Source of the DNA: Natrinema gelatinilyticum
Lineage (GTDB): Archaea; Halobacteriota; Halobacteria; Halobacteriales; Natrialbaceae
DNA length: 64,000 nucleotides
NCBI RefSeq assembly: GCF_024266705.1
Contig: NZ_CP100756.1
Coordinates: 1,736,001-1,800,000 of the forward strand
Direction of reading: 5' to 3'
Made by a program: the position numbers and the translations under genes. Positions 17,463-26,502 of the stretch are shown here, piece after piece. The notes under the pieces were generated by a model that was given only the letters and a program-made list of their open reading frames with translations, did not search any database and was not told the origin of the DNA. Each line of letters begins with the position of its first letter. The first letter of the stretch is position 1.

Positions 17463-18402
17463 GGCTGTGTTGAATCACTAGACGGCGGCGGAACAAGTCA
17501 GTAAATCAAAGGAGTTGAAGCGGGAGGCTGCGAGTGTTCATGACGCAAATCTCCCGCTTCATTGGGGAAGTTGTGCCGATTGCTCAAAACGTTACTGGCG
17601 ATGGAGACGAATCCGCCGCCCCGGAAGGTGGCGGCGGATTCGCCGACTATGCCCTCGTTTCACTCCACTGTCTGCGGATTTACCTCGATACGTCCTACCG
17701 GATGACGATTGACCTGCTCAAGGAGATGCCACAAATAACCGGAGAGATCGGCCTCAGCGCGGCCGATCTCCCCTGTCCATCCACGTTGTGTAAAGCGTTC
17801 GATCGGATCAGTATGAGCGTCTGTCGAGTGCTACTGCGCCAGTCGGCGCAGCTGCACGATCCCTCGAAACACGGCGCTATTGACGCCACATTCTACGAGC
17901 GATCAGCCGCGAGCCGTCATTACTGTCAGCGAATAAGCTACCGCGTCCAGAAGCTCAAAGTGACGAAACTCGTCGATACGGAGTCTCAAGCCGTCCTCGA
18001 CGTACACTGCTCGACAAACCGGGAAGGAAGTGACGCAGACCTCGCCGAGCAGATCGCCCGCCGAAACGCGGGCGATCTGCGGTCTCTGGCCGCCGATAAG
18101 GGCTACGACAAGCAATCGCTCCGCGAAGCACTCCGTGAACTCGGCATCAGACCGCTGATCAAGCATCGTATCTTCGCTCCGTACGACCACGCGCACAACG
18201 CCAGAATCGACGAACAACGCTACAATCAGCCCTCTATGACGGAAACCGTGAACTCGGCTGTCAAGCGCTCGCTCGGCTTCGCCGTGCGAGCGCGTTCTTG
18301 GTTCCGTGAGTTCCGCGAAATCGCCCTGATGTGTGTCGTCTACAACATCAAGCGTGCCGTGAAACAGTGAATTCCGATTCCGTATGGCGATTCAACACGG
18401 CC
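17463..18402 (+). mobile_element. Intact 940-bp IS5-family insertion sequence
   Basis: Ends are GGCTGTGTTGAATC at left and the complement of GGCCGTGTTGAATC at right. The flanks carry an identical 8-bp direct repeat CTTTCCTA (17455-17462 and 18403-18410), a target-site duplication that fixes the element borders and indicates a fairly recent insertion. It landed 38 bp downstream of the repeat-protein stop codon. Confidence 0.9.
17540..18370 (+). CDS. IS5-family DDE transposase
   Basis: From ATG 17540 (276 residues; a GTG two codons upstream is also possible) the protein is complete. The catalytic triad is visible as GAIDATF (Asp), LAADKGYD (Asp) and MTETVNSAVKR (Glu), followed by the conserved WFREFREIALMCVVYNIKR end. 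It cuts and pastes the surrounding 940-bp element. The intact frame, inverted repeats and target duplication suggest it may still be active. A decayed relative lies at 5330-5900 and a deleted, more distant one at 2812-3106. Confidence 0.9.
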   Translation: MTQISRFIGEVVPIAQNVTGDGDESAAPEGGGGFADYALVSLHCLRIYLDTSYRMTIDLLKEMPQITGEIGLSAADLPCPSTLCKAFDRISMSVCRVLLRQSAQLHDPSKHGAIDATFYERSAASRHYCQRISYRVQKLKVTKLVDTESQAVLDVHCSTNREGSDADLAEQIARRNAGDLRSLAADKGYDKQSLREALRELGIRPLIKHRIFAPYDHAHNARIDEQRYNQPSMTETVNSAVKRSLGFAVRARSWFREFREIALMCVVYNIKRAVKQ

Positions 18403-18410
18403 CTTTCCTA

Positions 18411-18700
18411 ACACGACGGTCTCCGCCGAGCGGACTGCGAACTCGTCTCCACTGCTCCACCGCTTTCTGAAACGCCGCGTCGAAGTGCGACCGGTTACCG
18501 TCCGTCGACCCCACTATTTGGCCTTGTTGACCCCTTCTCTCAGTGATGGGTTTCAGCGGTCGTGCTGAATTCATAGCGCGAATCGGTCACGAGTCGGTCG
18601 TCATCTAACGAAGGAACGGAGTGATAGACGCAGAAGAGACCTTAACAAATCGGTATGTCAGGCGGGGCATTTTATATCATCATTCGTTATATAGTAGAAT
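18411..18700. other. Intergenic with repeat shared with the second GNAT gene
   Basis: No gene is supported. Contains the 60-nt repeat at 18562-18622 and an A/T-rich promoter-like stretch (TTTTATATCATC near 18671 and GTTATATAG near 18687) before the acetyltransferase start. Confidence 0.45.
18562..18622 (+). repeat. ~60-nt repeat, copy A (GTGCTGAAT...ACGGAG)
   Basis: Starts GTGCTGAATTCATAGCGCG, continues TCGGTCACG and ends CTAACGAAGGAACGGAG. A diverged copy is at 20761-20816. Both copies stand about 80-100 bp upstream of a GNAT gene. It may be the end of an insertion sequence that is no longer complete. Confidence 0.55.
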
Positions 18701-19207
18701 ATGGAGGGACAACCATCGATTCGTAGGGCAAAACTGGATGACGCAGAGAATGTTCAGACAGTTGCCCGTGCCAGTTGGCATACGGCGTATGACGAGATTC
18801 TTGGCGAAGAAACCGTAAATAGCGTTATTGACTCGTGGTACGAGATTGATGGTCTTCGTACTGCTATTAAAGAAACAATATTCTATGTTGCCGAACGTGA
18901 CGGTGAACTCGTCGGGTTTGCGAACGCTGGGCAGAACCCTGAGTATGAGGACGACACGTTCGAACTATTCCGCATATACGTACTACCCGAATACTGGAAC
19001 CGTGGAATCGGCGGTCAACTCCTTGAGCCTGTAGTTGGTGACGTGAAGAGTGAGGGCGGAAACCAACTTCGATTGTCCGTCCTTGCAGAAAACGAGGTAG
19101 GTATGGGATTTCACAAGTCACATGACTTCGAACGAGTAAAGGAAGAAGATATTGAGTTTAGTGGAGAGACATACGAGGAATATGAGTACGTGAAATCCCT
19201 TCGGTAG
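18701..19207 (+). CDS. GNAT-family N-acetyltransferase
   Basis: A 168-residue protein with the GNAT fold. ELVGFANAG (strand 4) is followed by motif A, RIYVLPEYWNRGIGGQLL, with the R/Q-x-x-G-x-G acetyl-CoA loop, and then LSVLAENEVGMGFHKSHDF (motif B). It would acetylate a small-molecule or protein amine; substrate unknown. Its A/T content is clearly higher than the chromosomal core and it is bracketed by mobile elements, so transfer is likely. The start is the ATG just after a TATA-like stretch (GTTATATAG), consistent with a leaderless message. Confidence 0.8.
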   Translation: MEGQPSIRRAKLDDAENVQTVARASWHTAYDEILGEETVNSVIDSWYEIDGLRTAIKETIFYVAERDGELVGFANAGQNPEYEDDTFELFRIYVLPEYWNRGIGGQLLEPVVGDVKSEGGNQLRLSVLAENEVGMGFHKSHDFERVKEEDIEFSGETYEEYEYVKSLR

Positions 19208-19412
19208 GTTCGCATTCTCTCTCTAACGTCTGGTTTAGCAGGAGGTGGGCGGAAATAAACAGACTCGCCATGCTGACTCGATGGAAATTCTGCTATCCCA
19301 TAAGAGCGTGACACAAGTATGGGACGCAAGAGACCGAGCTGTATTCCGTGCCCGAGAGCACGTGCTGCTGACTGGTCCGAGTGCGTAGGAAGCCGAGTCA
19401 TGGGCGCCACAG

Positions 19413-19441
19413 CCCGACTGCCGCTCCTGGCGGCAGTCGGG
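19413..19441. repeat. Perfect hairpin in the IS110 left end
   Basis: CCCGACTGCCGC, a 5-nt loop and GCGGCAGTCGGG form a 12-bp stem. It lies 56 nt upstream of the recombinase ATG (19497), in the region where IS110 bridge RNAs are encoded. Confidence 0.6.
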
Positions 19442-19496
19442 AAAGCCCGTATAGGTGAATCTCTGTTTCACGCACCGCCGTCCCGAGGTGAACCCA

Positions 19497-20492
19497 ATGT
19501 TCATCGGAATCGACGTACACAAACGGTACTCACAAATCGCAGTATTGGACGAAAACGGTGAGATTGTCGAAGAGGTTCGCGTCGAAAACGCGAACCTCGA
19601 CGACTTTGCCCAGCAGTACGCTGGGTCAAAAGCCGCGCTTGAAGCGACTAGCAATTACTACCACATCCATGATACTCTTTCAGAGTATCTGGATGTGATC
19701 GTTGCTAATCCAGGCGAACTAAAGTTAATCTCCGACTCGGACAAGAAAACTGATCGCGTCGACGCGAAACAACTCGCTCGGATGGTTCGGTTAGGCTCGA
19801 TTCCTGAAAGCTATGTTCCTACCGACGAGGTTCGGCAAGCCCGCGCACTTGTGCGCGGGCGCCAGAAGCTTGTCGAGAACCGGACCGAGTACGCGAACAA
19901 GATCCATGGCTTGTTGAGTGACCACGGGATCGCTCAGGAGGTAAAACCGCTGAGTGTGGAGGGACGAGAGTTCCTCGCGGAACTCTCGCTCCCGGCACCA
20001 TGGGATGCGTTGCTGGAATCGCATCTAGAGCTTATTCAGACACTCACTGAGCAGATTGAGTCGTTGGAAGCAGAGATCGAGGAGCGGGCTGGGTCTCTGA
20101 AGGAGACCCAGCTCCTGATGACGATTCCTGGTGTGAGTTACTTTACAGCGTTGACGATTTACGCGGAGTTGGGAGGGTCGCCCGGTTTGACCGGGCCAAG
20201 GAGGTCGTAAGTTACGTCGGGTTGAACCCGATAATCCGCGAGTCTGGCGACTCGCGGTTTGAGAAGCATCTCGAAGCGAGGATCAGGACGAGTCCGGTGG
20301 CTGCTCGTCCAAGCGTCGTACACGGCAGTTCATACATGCGAAGACGAGTACCTCGGCCGGTTTTTCAACCGGTTAGCTCGAAAGAAGAACTCGAAAACAG
20401 CGATTGTAGCAACCGCCCGGAAACTGCTGGTTTCAATGTATCATATGCTGGACCGTGAGGAGGTGTACGATCCACCAGGGGTGAGTGCCTGA
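19497..20492 (+). pseudogene. IS110 DEDD recombinase with two compensating frameshifts
   Basis: From ATG 19497 the frame gives MFIGIDVHK (first Asp), KAALEATSNYY (Glu) and KKTDRVDAKQLARM (Asp-Asp), then a helical region to LLMTIPGVSYFTALTIYAEL. Near 20176 a one-base deletion moves the reading frame, which then reads RFDRAKEVVSYVGLNP and ESGDSRFE. Near 20265 a second indel restores the first frame (SKRGSGRVRWLLVQASY to VYDPPGVSA). The Ser-bearing Tnp_2 domain is thus split across frames. The protein is probably non-functional unless expression involves recoding. Confidence 0.8.
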
Positions 20493-20512
20493 GCGCCGCC
20501 GGGGCGGCGCTC
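20491..20512. terminator. GC-rich hairpin after the IS110 gene
   Basis: GAGCGCCGCC-GG-GGCGGCGCTC is a 10-bp perfect stem overlapping the end of the recombinase frame. It may be a subterminal structure of the element or a transcription stop; no T-run follows. Confidence 0.45.
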
Positions 20513-20913
20513 ATTGGCCGGTCGGTGGCATCGTGAGTGATAACTCTCGCAACCAAGAAGTCTCCCGCCTGATGGCTGTTACAGTAGCCATCGGTTCGCC
20601 GGTTGTCGATTCTATGCTCGAAGACTGCAGCAAGTCCTGATCGCCCGAAGAATTATCTTAGCAAACGTGGCTTGTTTAATCAGCAGAATTTCCATAGGTG
20701 AATACAGCCTCTATATCGGTCAAGTAGGGTTTGACAGCTACAGATCATTTTACTTAGCGAGTGCTGAATATACAGCGCAAGTCGGTCACGTCTAATTAAC
20801 GAAGAGACTGACGGAGTTGCCAGCCGGAGATGAGGATCAGACCAACTCAGCACCGAGTAAATTCGAGGAATTCTTGCCGTGCGGAGTCTTCATCTAATAC
20901 GAGTGAACAATTC
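20513..20913. other. Intergenic with repeat copy B
   Basis: No gene is supported. Holds the second copy of the GTGCTGAAT repeat (20761-20816) upstream of the next acetyltransferase. Confidence 0.45.
20761..20816 (+). repeat. ~56-nt repeat, copy B
   Basis: Starts GTGCTGAATATACAGCGC, continues GTCGGTCACG and ends in TAACGAAG...ACGGAG. Diverged copy of 18562-18622, again upstream of a GNAT gene. Confidence 0.55.
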
Positions 20914-21426
20914 ATGCAGATACGACCCTTTACTGCTGGTGATGCTGATTCTGTCTCTGCGGTGCATCGACGTGCATTCGGCGGACGAACGGATGAGTCC
21001 CGCATTGTACAGCGACTACACGACGCTGACAAGGCTGTAGTCTCACTAGTGGCAGTTGAAAACGACCGAATTGTGGGACACGTCCTATTTTCTCCAACGT
21101 CCGTGGAAAATCGGGGAGAGAATCTAAAACTGGCTGGGTTAGCACCGGTCGGCGTACTACCGGAAAACCAAAACGAGGGAGTTGGTTCATTGCTGATTCA
21201 GTATGGGTTACCGGAGTGTCGTGACGCCGGTATTGACGCTGTGGTCGTTTTGGGTGACCCAGGGTACTATTCGCGTTTTGGCTTTGAACGGGCGAGCGAA
21301 TATGGACTCGGTAATGAGTACGGTGCTGACGAAGGGTTCATGGTCAAACCGTTGACCGAAGGAGCGCTGGACGATGCGGACGGAATCGTCACGTATCAAC
21401 CAGAATTCCAACAAGACGAGGAGTAG
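20914..21426 (+). CDS. GNAT-family N-acetyltransferase (YhbS-like)
   Basis: From ATG 20914 the protein has 170 residues. The start MQIRPFTAGDADSVSAVHRR, then RIVGHVLFSPT, the motif A LAPVGVLPENQNEGVGSLLI and VVVLGDPGYYSRFGFERAS are the order found in YhbS/COG3153 acetyltransferases. GDPxYYxRFGF is diagnostic of that subgroup. Substrate unknown. The longer frame from 20830 includes poorly coding sequence and was rejected. It is the second acetyltransferase in this mobile-element zone. Confidence 0.85.
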   Translation: MQIRPFTAGDADSVSAVHRRAFGGRTDESRIVQRLHDADKAVVSLVAVENDRIVGHVLFSPTSVENRGENLKLAGLAPVGVLPENQNEGVGSLLIQYGLPECRDAGIDAVVVLGDPGYYSRFGFERASEYGLGNEYGADEGFMVKPLTEGALDDADGIVTYQPEFQQDEE

Positions 21427-22155
21427 CTTACTTCAATAATTCTGTTTCTGTTTGCACGTAAACTGAGGTAGTAAATTTCTCCAATTTCCACCGAGATATC
21501 TCGGAGGAAAATCACTCGAGATGAACAACTATCGAGAAAAGTGGTGTAGAAACCACACGACGTCGATCGCCAATCACATTCGCGTGCGATAAGACTCCAC
21601 TGAAATGGCTCGAAGCAGGTGATGAATACTCCCTCTGTATCGATAGGTCGCGCGACGGAGAGCGGTTGATACCTGAATCCGTCGATTCCTACTCGAACAG
21701 AGCACGGAAGCGGATTCTGACGTCTCGTTCCAACAGAGAACATGTCTGTGAGAGCTGGTTTCGATTGCCTGATCCGACGGTGATTGTCACCTCGGTGCCA
21801 GCGGAGCAGTGGCAGACTTGAGCCTGCGAAGGCGTTCGTCTCGAGAATCTGCGTTCCCGTCCCCGTCGCTGGGAAATCGCGTACCCGCACATGCCGCCTG
21901 CTCACACCAGTTTCGAGCGAGACACGTCGGTGACCGTGACATCCGCGGCTGGCCATCAGCCTGCCGGTGAGCGGTCGCGTCGAACTCCCGTCGCGCCCGT
22001 GTACTGTCGCGGAACGTGAACCGACGTGCGGGGCGTGAACCAACGTCTCGATGTCGAATCCGTCGGCTGAGGCGCTCGAGCGATCCGAGCGATTTGGCCC
22101 GACCCGCCTCTGTCTTCGAGTGACACTTATCACCTCGCTGCACTATCACGACGGT
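21427..22155. other. 730-bp stretch without supported gene
   Basis: Only overlapping frames without recognisable motifs are present. The first 170 bp are A/T-rich, the rest has ordinary haloarchaeal composition and may be decayed coding sequence. No repeat or RNA gene was recognised. Confidence 0.4.
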
Positions 22156-22329
22156 ATGGAACGGCGACAACTCAAGACGGGGGTCGGGCTGGCGATGGTC
22201 GCACTGGGGCTCGTTCAGACGAGCTTGTATGTCGTTCGAAGCGAGTGGGTACCGATAGTTCTAGGTCTCCTCTATTCCGTCATCGGAATCGCATACCTCC
22301 GAGTCGAAGTGTCCGCCGTCGATCGGTGA
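22156..22329 (+). CDS. Small two-helix membrane protein (57 aa)
   Basis: From ATG 22156 a 57-residue protein. After a short basic start (MERRQLK) there are two hydrophobic stretches, TGVGLAMVALGLVQTSLYVV and WVPIVLGLLYSVIGIAYL, joined by RSE. Typical of uncharacterised short haloarchaeal membrane proteins. An upstream in-frame ATG at 22051 would add a non-hydrophobic, poorly coding extension and was rejected. Function unknown. Confidence 0.55.
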   Translation: MERRQLKTGVGLAMVALGLVQTSLYVVRSEWVPIVLGLLYSVIGIAYLRVEVSAVDR

Positions 22330-22488
22330 TCGCGATTGCACTTCTCGAGACCGGTGGCTCGAGGCGAATCCTCTCGGCGCGTTCGACGGACGTCCGACCC
22401 GAATATTGACGAGAATCCACCGGTATCGGTGTACCAAGTACCAAATGCAAGCATCACAACGCGCGCCGTCGACGGGCGGAGGGAACCG

Positions 22489-23367
22489 ATGACTACCGAG
22501 GCAGTCCCGTCTCTGGTTGAACCGGAGTGGCTCGAGGCCAGGCTGGATGCGCCGGAGTTACGCATCGTCGACTGTACGGTTCACCTCAGCTTCGGTCCCG
22601 AAACGGGGGACAGACGAACCGAATCCGGCCGGTCAGACTGGGAGAGCGGTCACATTCCGGGGAGCGTGTTCGCGGATATCCCGACCGACCTCTCGGCGGC
22701 CGACCCGGCGTATCCGTACCAACGACCGTCGCCTGAGAAATTCGCCGACGCGATGGAGGACTTGGGGATCGGCGACGACTCGAGGGTCGTGCTCTACGAT
22801 GCGGCCGGAAACGGGTGGGCCGCACGGGTCTGGTGGTTGCTGCGGGCGTTCGGCTTCGATCGCGCGGGCGTTCTAAACGGCGGCTGGGAGCGGTGGACTG
22901 CGGAGGATCGCCCCGTCTCCACCTCCCCGCCGGCAGATCGAGAGGCGACGTTCACGCCGGATCCGCGGCCGGATCGATTCGTCGAGAAGGAGACGGTCCT
23001 GGAGGCTATCGACGATGATGCGTGTTCGCTGGTCAACGCCCTTCGGCCTGAAGACCACGCTGGGACCGGCCTCGTAAAGTACGGCCGTCCGGGGCGCATC
23101 CCGGGGAGCGTCAACGTTCCGGCGGTCGGCGACGAAGCGATCGTCGATCCCGAAGACACAACGTACCGTCCACAGGCGGCGCTTCGCGATCGGTTCGCCG
23201 AGGCTGGCGTGACCGATAGCGAGCGCGTAATTACCTACTGCGGCGGTGGCATCGCCGCGAGCAACGCCGCGTTCGCGTTGCACCTTCTCGGCATGGACGC
23301 GGTGGCCGTTTACGACGGATCGCTGTCAGAGTGGGGGCGGACCGACCTTCCCATGGAAACGGACTGA
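22489..23367 (+). CDS. Thiosulfate/3-mercaptopyruvate sulfurtransferase (tandem rhodanese)
   Basis: From ATG 22489 the protein has 292 residues and two rhodanese domains. The N-terminal domain has WESGHIPGSVFADIP and VLYDAAGNGWAARVWW, and its catalytic position is not Cys. The C-terminal domain has GRIPGSVNVP and the active Cys in ITYCGGGIAAS. It should transfer sulfane sulfur from thiosulfate or mercaptopyruvate to an acceptor such as cyanide or a thiol. The length matches the family. The 51 codons upstream in the same frame cover a promoter-like region and were left out. Apparently monocistronic. Confidence 0.9.
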   Translation: MTTEAVPSLVEPEWLEARLDAPELRIVDCTVHLSFGPETGDRRTESGRSDWESGHIPGSVFADIPTDLSAADPAYPYQRPSPEKFADAMEDLGIGDDSRVVLYDAAGNGWAARVWWLLRAFGFDRAGVLNGGWERWTAEDRPVSTSPPADREATFTPDPRPDRFVEKETVLEAIDDDACSLVNALRPEDHAGTGLVKYGRPGRIPGSVNVPAVGDEAIVDPEDTTYRPQAALRDRFAEAGVTDSERVITYCGGGIAASNAAFALHLLGMDAVAVYDGSLSEWGRTDLPMETD

Positions 23368-23880
23368 ACGGCCGGTCCACGTCACCCTGAGCCAGTGGAG
23401 TGGTGTCGATTTCAGCAGGTGACCGAGGATGGCGGCCTATATCACGGCACCTACACGTATCGGTGGCACGATTGGTTCCGTCACATTAATGTCGGCCACT
23501 CCCATCAAATAGGGTGTCGGCAGAGGCGGTCGATGGTGTACCAGGGGATAGGGGGGATACACTGGTCATCGGATTCACGCACGACGATCACCATCTCCGC
23601 TGCCGACGTATGTTTACCCTTTCGGAGACGAGGTTTGCCGTCCAGCGATTTCTCTCGCGGTCGGACGAGAGGACGAACGTCGGGCCGGACTGCGAAATTA
23701 CGGGATCACGCACTCGAGTCGGTCCCGTTTCCGACTCCGACCACGGCGCCGCACGAGATTGGTGTCGGCCGATGCAATCGCGTCCCGCTGGATTGCCGGA
23801 ACCACTGACATCGATGTTACGTGGTTGTCCCGGGGTTGCTACCGGATTGATAGCCTTGCAGTAACATAATACAACTACAG
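23368..23880. other. Intergenic, no gene seen
   Basis: About 510 bp with no recognisable coding or RNA feature. The A/T-rich stretch TAACATAATAC near 23862-23872 is a possible promoter element for the FAD protein at 23881. Confidence 0.4.
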
Positions 23881-24489
23881 ATGAGTGACGAGACGACTGC
23901 AGACGATGTATCGGTAATCGTTGTCGGCGGCGGCCCGGCTGGACTGAGCGCGGCGCTGTTTACCGCGAAGAACGGCCTCGAGACGACGGTGTTCGACACC
24001 GACGAGACGTGGATGCACAAGGCCCACCTGTTCAATTACCTCGGAATCGGCTCCGTCGGTGGCAGCGAGTTCATGGCGACGGCCCGCCAGCAGGTCGACG
24101 ATTTCGGCGTCGATCGCCGGCAGGGGGAAGCCGTAACCGGTGTCAGCGAGACCGACGACGGATTCGCGGTCGAGACCGAGGACGGGAGCGAGGAGGCCGA
24201 TTACGTCGTTCTCGCGACGGGAGCTAACCGCGACCTCGCCGAGGACCTCGGCTGTGACTCCTCGTCGGATGACACAGTCGACGTCGGCATCGACATGGAG
24301 ACGAGTGTCGAGGGTGCGTACGCGACCGGCGCGATGGTCCGCACAGAGGAGTGGCAAGCCGCGATTTCGGTCGGCGACGGCGCTGCTGCGGCGCTGAACA
24401 TTTTCTCGACCGTCCGAGGCGAACACTTCCACGACTTCGACGTGCCCAACGATGCGGCACGCGTTTTCGCGGGTCACGTCGCGGAGTAA
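23881..24489 (+). CDS. Small FAD-dependent NAD(P)/FAD oxidoreductase
   Basis: 202 residues with the dinucleotide-binding VVGGGPAGLSAALFTAKNG near the start and VVLATGANRDL near residue 118, as in thioredoxin-reductase-fold proteins. The C-terminal GAYATGAMVR and SVGDGAAAALNI bind the FAD ribityl/pyrophosphate. It lacks the CxxC disulfide and the separate NADPH domain, so it is not a true thioredoxin reductase. Haloarchaea have several such short proteins of unknown substrate. It is upstream of the quinone-detoxification-like pair on the same strand, 99 bp away. Confidence 0.8.
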   Translation: MSDETTADDVSVIVVGGGPAGLSAALFTAKNGLETTVFDTDETWMHKAHLFNYLGIGSVGGSEFMATARQQVDDFGVDRRQGEAVTGVSETDDGFAVETEDGSEEADYVVLATGANRDLAEDLGCDSSSDDTVDVGIDMETSVEGAYATGAMVRTEEWQAAISVGDGAAAALNIFSTVRGEHFHDFDVPNDAARVFAGHVAE

Positions 24490-24588
24490 TCGCCACACTG
24501 AGAGCCACTCGCGGCGCGAGAAACCGGAGCGGCACCCGACCTCGACACACGATCAACGACCTACGACCCACGACCCATCCGATTCACC

Positions 24589-25212
24589 ATGCCTACTAAA
24601 CCCACCGACCCTGTCACGCCAGAACTGCCGGACAGTCCCGTCCATATGACGGGCACGGACCACATCACGATCTGGGGGAGCAACGAAGCGGACACGATCG
24701 AGTTCTACCGCGACCTCCTCGGGATGCCGCTGGTCCTCCGACAACCGAACCTAGACGACCCCTCGCAGACGCACTTGTTCTTCGACACCGGCGACGGGCG
24801 CATCCTGACGTTCTTCGTCAGCGATGATCGCCCATCGAACGAGCGCGGCCAGCGCAGCGATGTCGGCTCCGTCCATCACCTCTGTTTCAGCGTCGACCCG
24901 GAGGAGTACGAGGACACGATGGAGGCCCTGGAGGAAGCCGGCCACCGCTACAACGTCTTCGACCGCGGCATCTTCCACTCGATCTATACCCGCGACAACA
25001 ACGGCCTCGTCATCGAACTCTCGACGGATAAGTACGAGTTCCCGGACGACCGCCGCGGCGAGGTGCTGGCGAAAGCGCAGGCACTCCGCGAGGAAGACGG
25101 CGCAGAGTACGCCAAGGACGAACACCTCCGCGGAGCGATCGAGGCACTCGGCCTCGAGGTCGTCGAACACGACCTGCCCGAGGCCAGCGCCGGTGTCGGT
25201 GGTGTCGAATGA
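24589..25212 (+). CDS. VOC-family ring-cleavage dioxygenase (MhqO-like)
   Basis: 207 residues with two vicinal-oxygen-chelate modules. Probable metal ligands are His in TGTDHITIWG, His in SVHHLCFSV and Glu in GLVIELSTDKYEF. FYRDLLGMPLVLRQPN and DDPSQTHLFF are close to the glyoxalase/extradiol dioxygenase group that includes Bacillus MhqO. The next gene is an esterase overlapping by ATGA, the same gene pair as mhqO-mhqD, which detoxify quinones. I infer a ring-opening or quinone-adduct role; the true substrate is not known. ATG 24646 is a less likely internal start. Confidence 0.8.
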   Translation: MPTKPTDPVTPELPDSPVHMTGTDHITIWGSNEADTIEFYRDLLGMPLVLRQPNLDDPSQTHLFFDTGDGRILTFFVSDDRPSNERGQRSDVGSVHHLCFSVDPEEYEDTMEALEEAGHRYNVFDRGIFHSIYTRDNNGLVIELSTDKYEFPDDRRGEVLAKAQALREEDGAEYAKDEHLRGAIEALGLEVVEHDLPEASAGVGGVE

Positions 25213-25862
25213 ACGCGGGCGACCGCGTGGACGGGCCACACCAGGGCCAGCCACTCGTGACGGACGGAACAGATCTCGCGGACGCCGAGGCAGCGCTGGT
25301 GCTCACACACGGCCGTGGGGCGACCGCTCGCGGGATGCTCCAGATGGCCGACGAGGGTCACCGCGATGGCGTCGCACTCCTCGCGCCGCAAGCGGCTCGT
25401 CAGACCTGGTATCCCAACTCGTTTCTCGCCCCTGTCGACCGCAACGAGCCCGGTCGTCAGTCCGGGTTATGGGCGATCGGCGACGCGATCGAACGGGCGA
25501 ACGATGCCGGGATACCGACCGAACGGATCGTGCTGGTCGGCTTTTCGCAGGGCGGCTGTCTCGCCAGCGAATATCTCGCCCGGAATCCACGACGGTACGG
25601 CGGTCTCGCCGCCCTGAGCGGCGGGCTGATCGGTGAGGACGTAGACGACGAGTATCCCGGCGACCTCGAGGGAACGCCGGTCTTCCTCGGCTGTAGTGAC
25701 GTCGACCCACACATCCCCGTGGAACGCGTCCACGAGACGGCTACGGTGTTCGAATCCATGGGCGCGGACGTAACGAAGCGACTGTACGAGGGGATGGGCC
25801 ACGGCGTCAACGACGACGAACTCGAGTTCGTCTCGGGAATGGTCGCTGACCTCGTCGACTGA
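25209..25862 (+). CDS. Phospholipase/carboxylesterase family hydrolase (MhqD-like)
   Basis: A 217-residue alpha/beta hydrolase. The oxyanion region is VLTHGRGATARGM, the nucleophile Ser is in VGFSQGGCLASEY, the acid Asp in GCSDVDPHIP and the catalytic His in GMGHGVNDDE. This matches the LysoPL/carboxylesterase (COG0400) group that contains MhqD. Translation is coupled to the upstream VOC gene by a 4-nt overlap (ATGA). The pair probably hydrolyses a product of the dioxygenase reaction. Cytosolic; no signal peptide. Confidence 0.85.
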   Translation: MNAGDRVDGPHQGQPLVTDGTDLADAEAALVLTHGRGATARGMLQMADEGHRDGVALLAPQAARQTWYPNSFLAPVDRNEPGRQSGLWAIGDAIERANDAGIPTERIVLVGFSQGGCLASEYLARNPRRYGGLAALSGGLIGEDVDDEYPGDLEGTPVFLGCSDVDPHIPVERVHETATVFESMGADVTKRLYEGMGHGVNDDELEFVSGMVADLVD

Positions 25863-26025
25863 TCGGGATCCGGCGTTCGATTGTCTTGCAACGACGGTTC
25901 GTCGTCGACACCCATCGGGAGCGTGCCATCTCGACCACCGATATCGGTCACCGGATAAAACGACACGATAGTCACATCCTGTACTATCATATACCTATAA
26001 TTAGCTGCTCGCGTACGCATCATCG

Positions 26026-26502
26026 ATGGCTGCGATCGGTTTCAATCACGTCACGGTGTACGGTGCGGACGTCGACGAACTCGTGGAGTTTTACACGCGC
26101 GTGTTCGATCTCGAGCAGGTACAGGCACCCAACCTCGGCGTCCCGGCCGCGTGGCTGCGGTGCGGAGACGGGCAGCTACATCTCGTCCACCGGGAGACGT
26201 CGGCCCCGCGGTACCACCACTTCGCGCTGACGGTCGACGACTTCGAGAAGGTGTACCACCTGGCTCGAGCGGAGGATCTGTTCGACGAACAGCTGGCCCC
26301 CGACGACCGCCTCCCGATGTTCGAGCTCCCCGACGGCAGTATCCAAATGTACGTTCGAGACCCGGCCGGTAACCTGATCGAGATCGATTGGCCGACCGCG
26401 TCAACGCTTTCCGACACCGTTCGGGAGCAGATCGTCGACCGGAGCGACGAACACCCGCAATCGAAGGCACAGGCGCGGGCAGAACTGTTTATGACATCGT
26501 AG
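26026..26502 (+). CDS. VOC/glyoxalase family protein
   Basis: 158 residues, single VOC module pair. The start FNHVTVYGADVDELVEFYTR provides one His, RYHHFALTVDDFEKVY another, and NLIEIDWPTAS the Glu ligand. QMYVRDPAGN is typical of the fold. It could be a dioxygenase, glyoxalase or isomerase; sequence does not decide. A TATA-like CTATCATATAC near 25983-25993 places the transcription start close to the ATG. It is the second VOC protein within 1.5 kb. Confidence 0.8.
   Translation: MAAIGFNHVTVYGADVDELVEFYTRVFDLEQVQAPNLGVPAAWLRCGDGQLHLVHRETSAPRYHHFALTVDDFEKVYHLARAEDLFDEQLAPDDRLPMFELPDGSIQMYVRDPAGNLIEIDWPTASTLSDTVREQIVDRSDEHPQSKAQARAELFMTS

Larger units (their letters stand above)
19230..20512 (+). 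mobile_element. Decayed IS110-family element
   Basis: A DEDD recombinase gene broken by two frame changes, with a roughly 260-nt non-coding segment upstream that contains a long perfect hairpin (19413-19441), and another hairpin at the gene end (20491-20512). IS110 elements lack long terminal inverted repeats and carry a structured bridge RNA in a non-coding end, so exact borders cannot be set from sequence alone. Confidence 0.6.
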
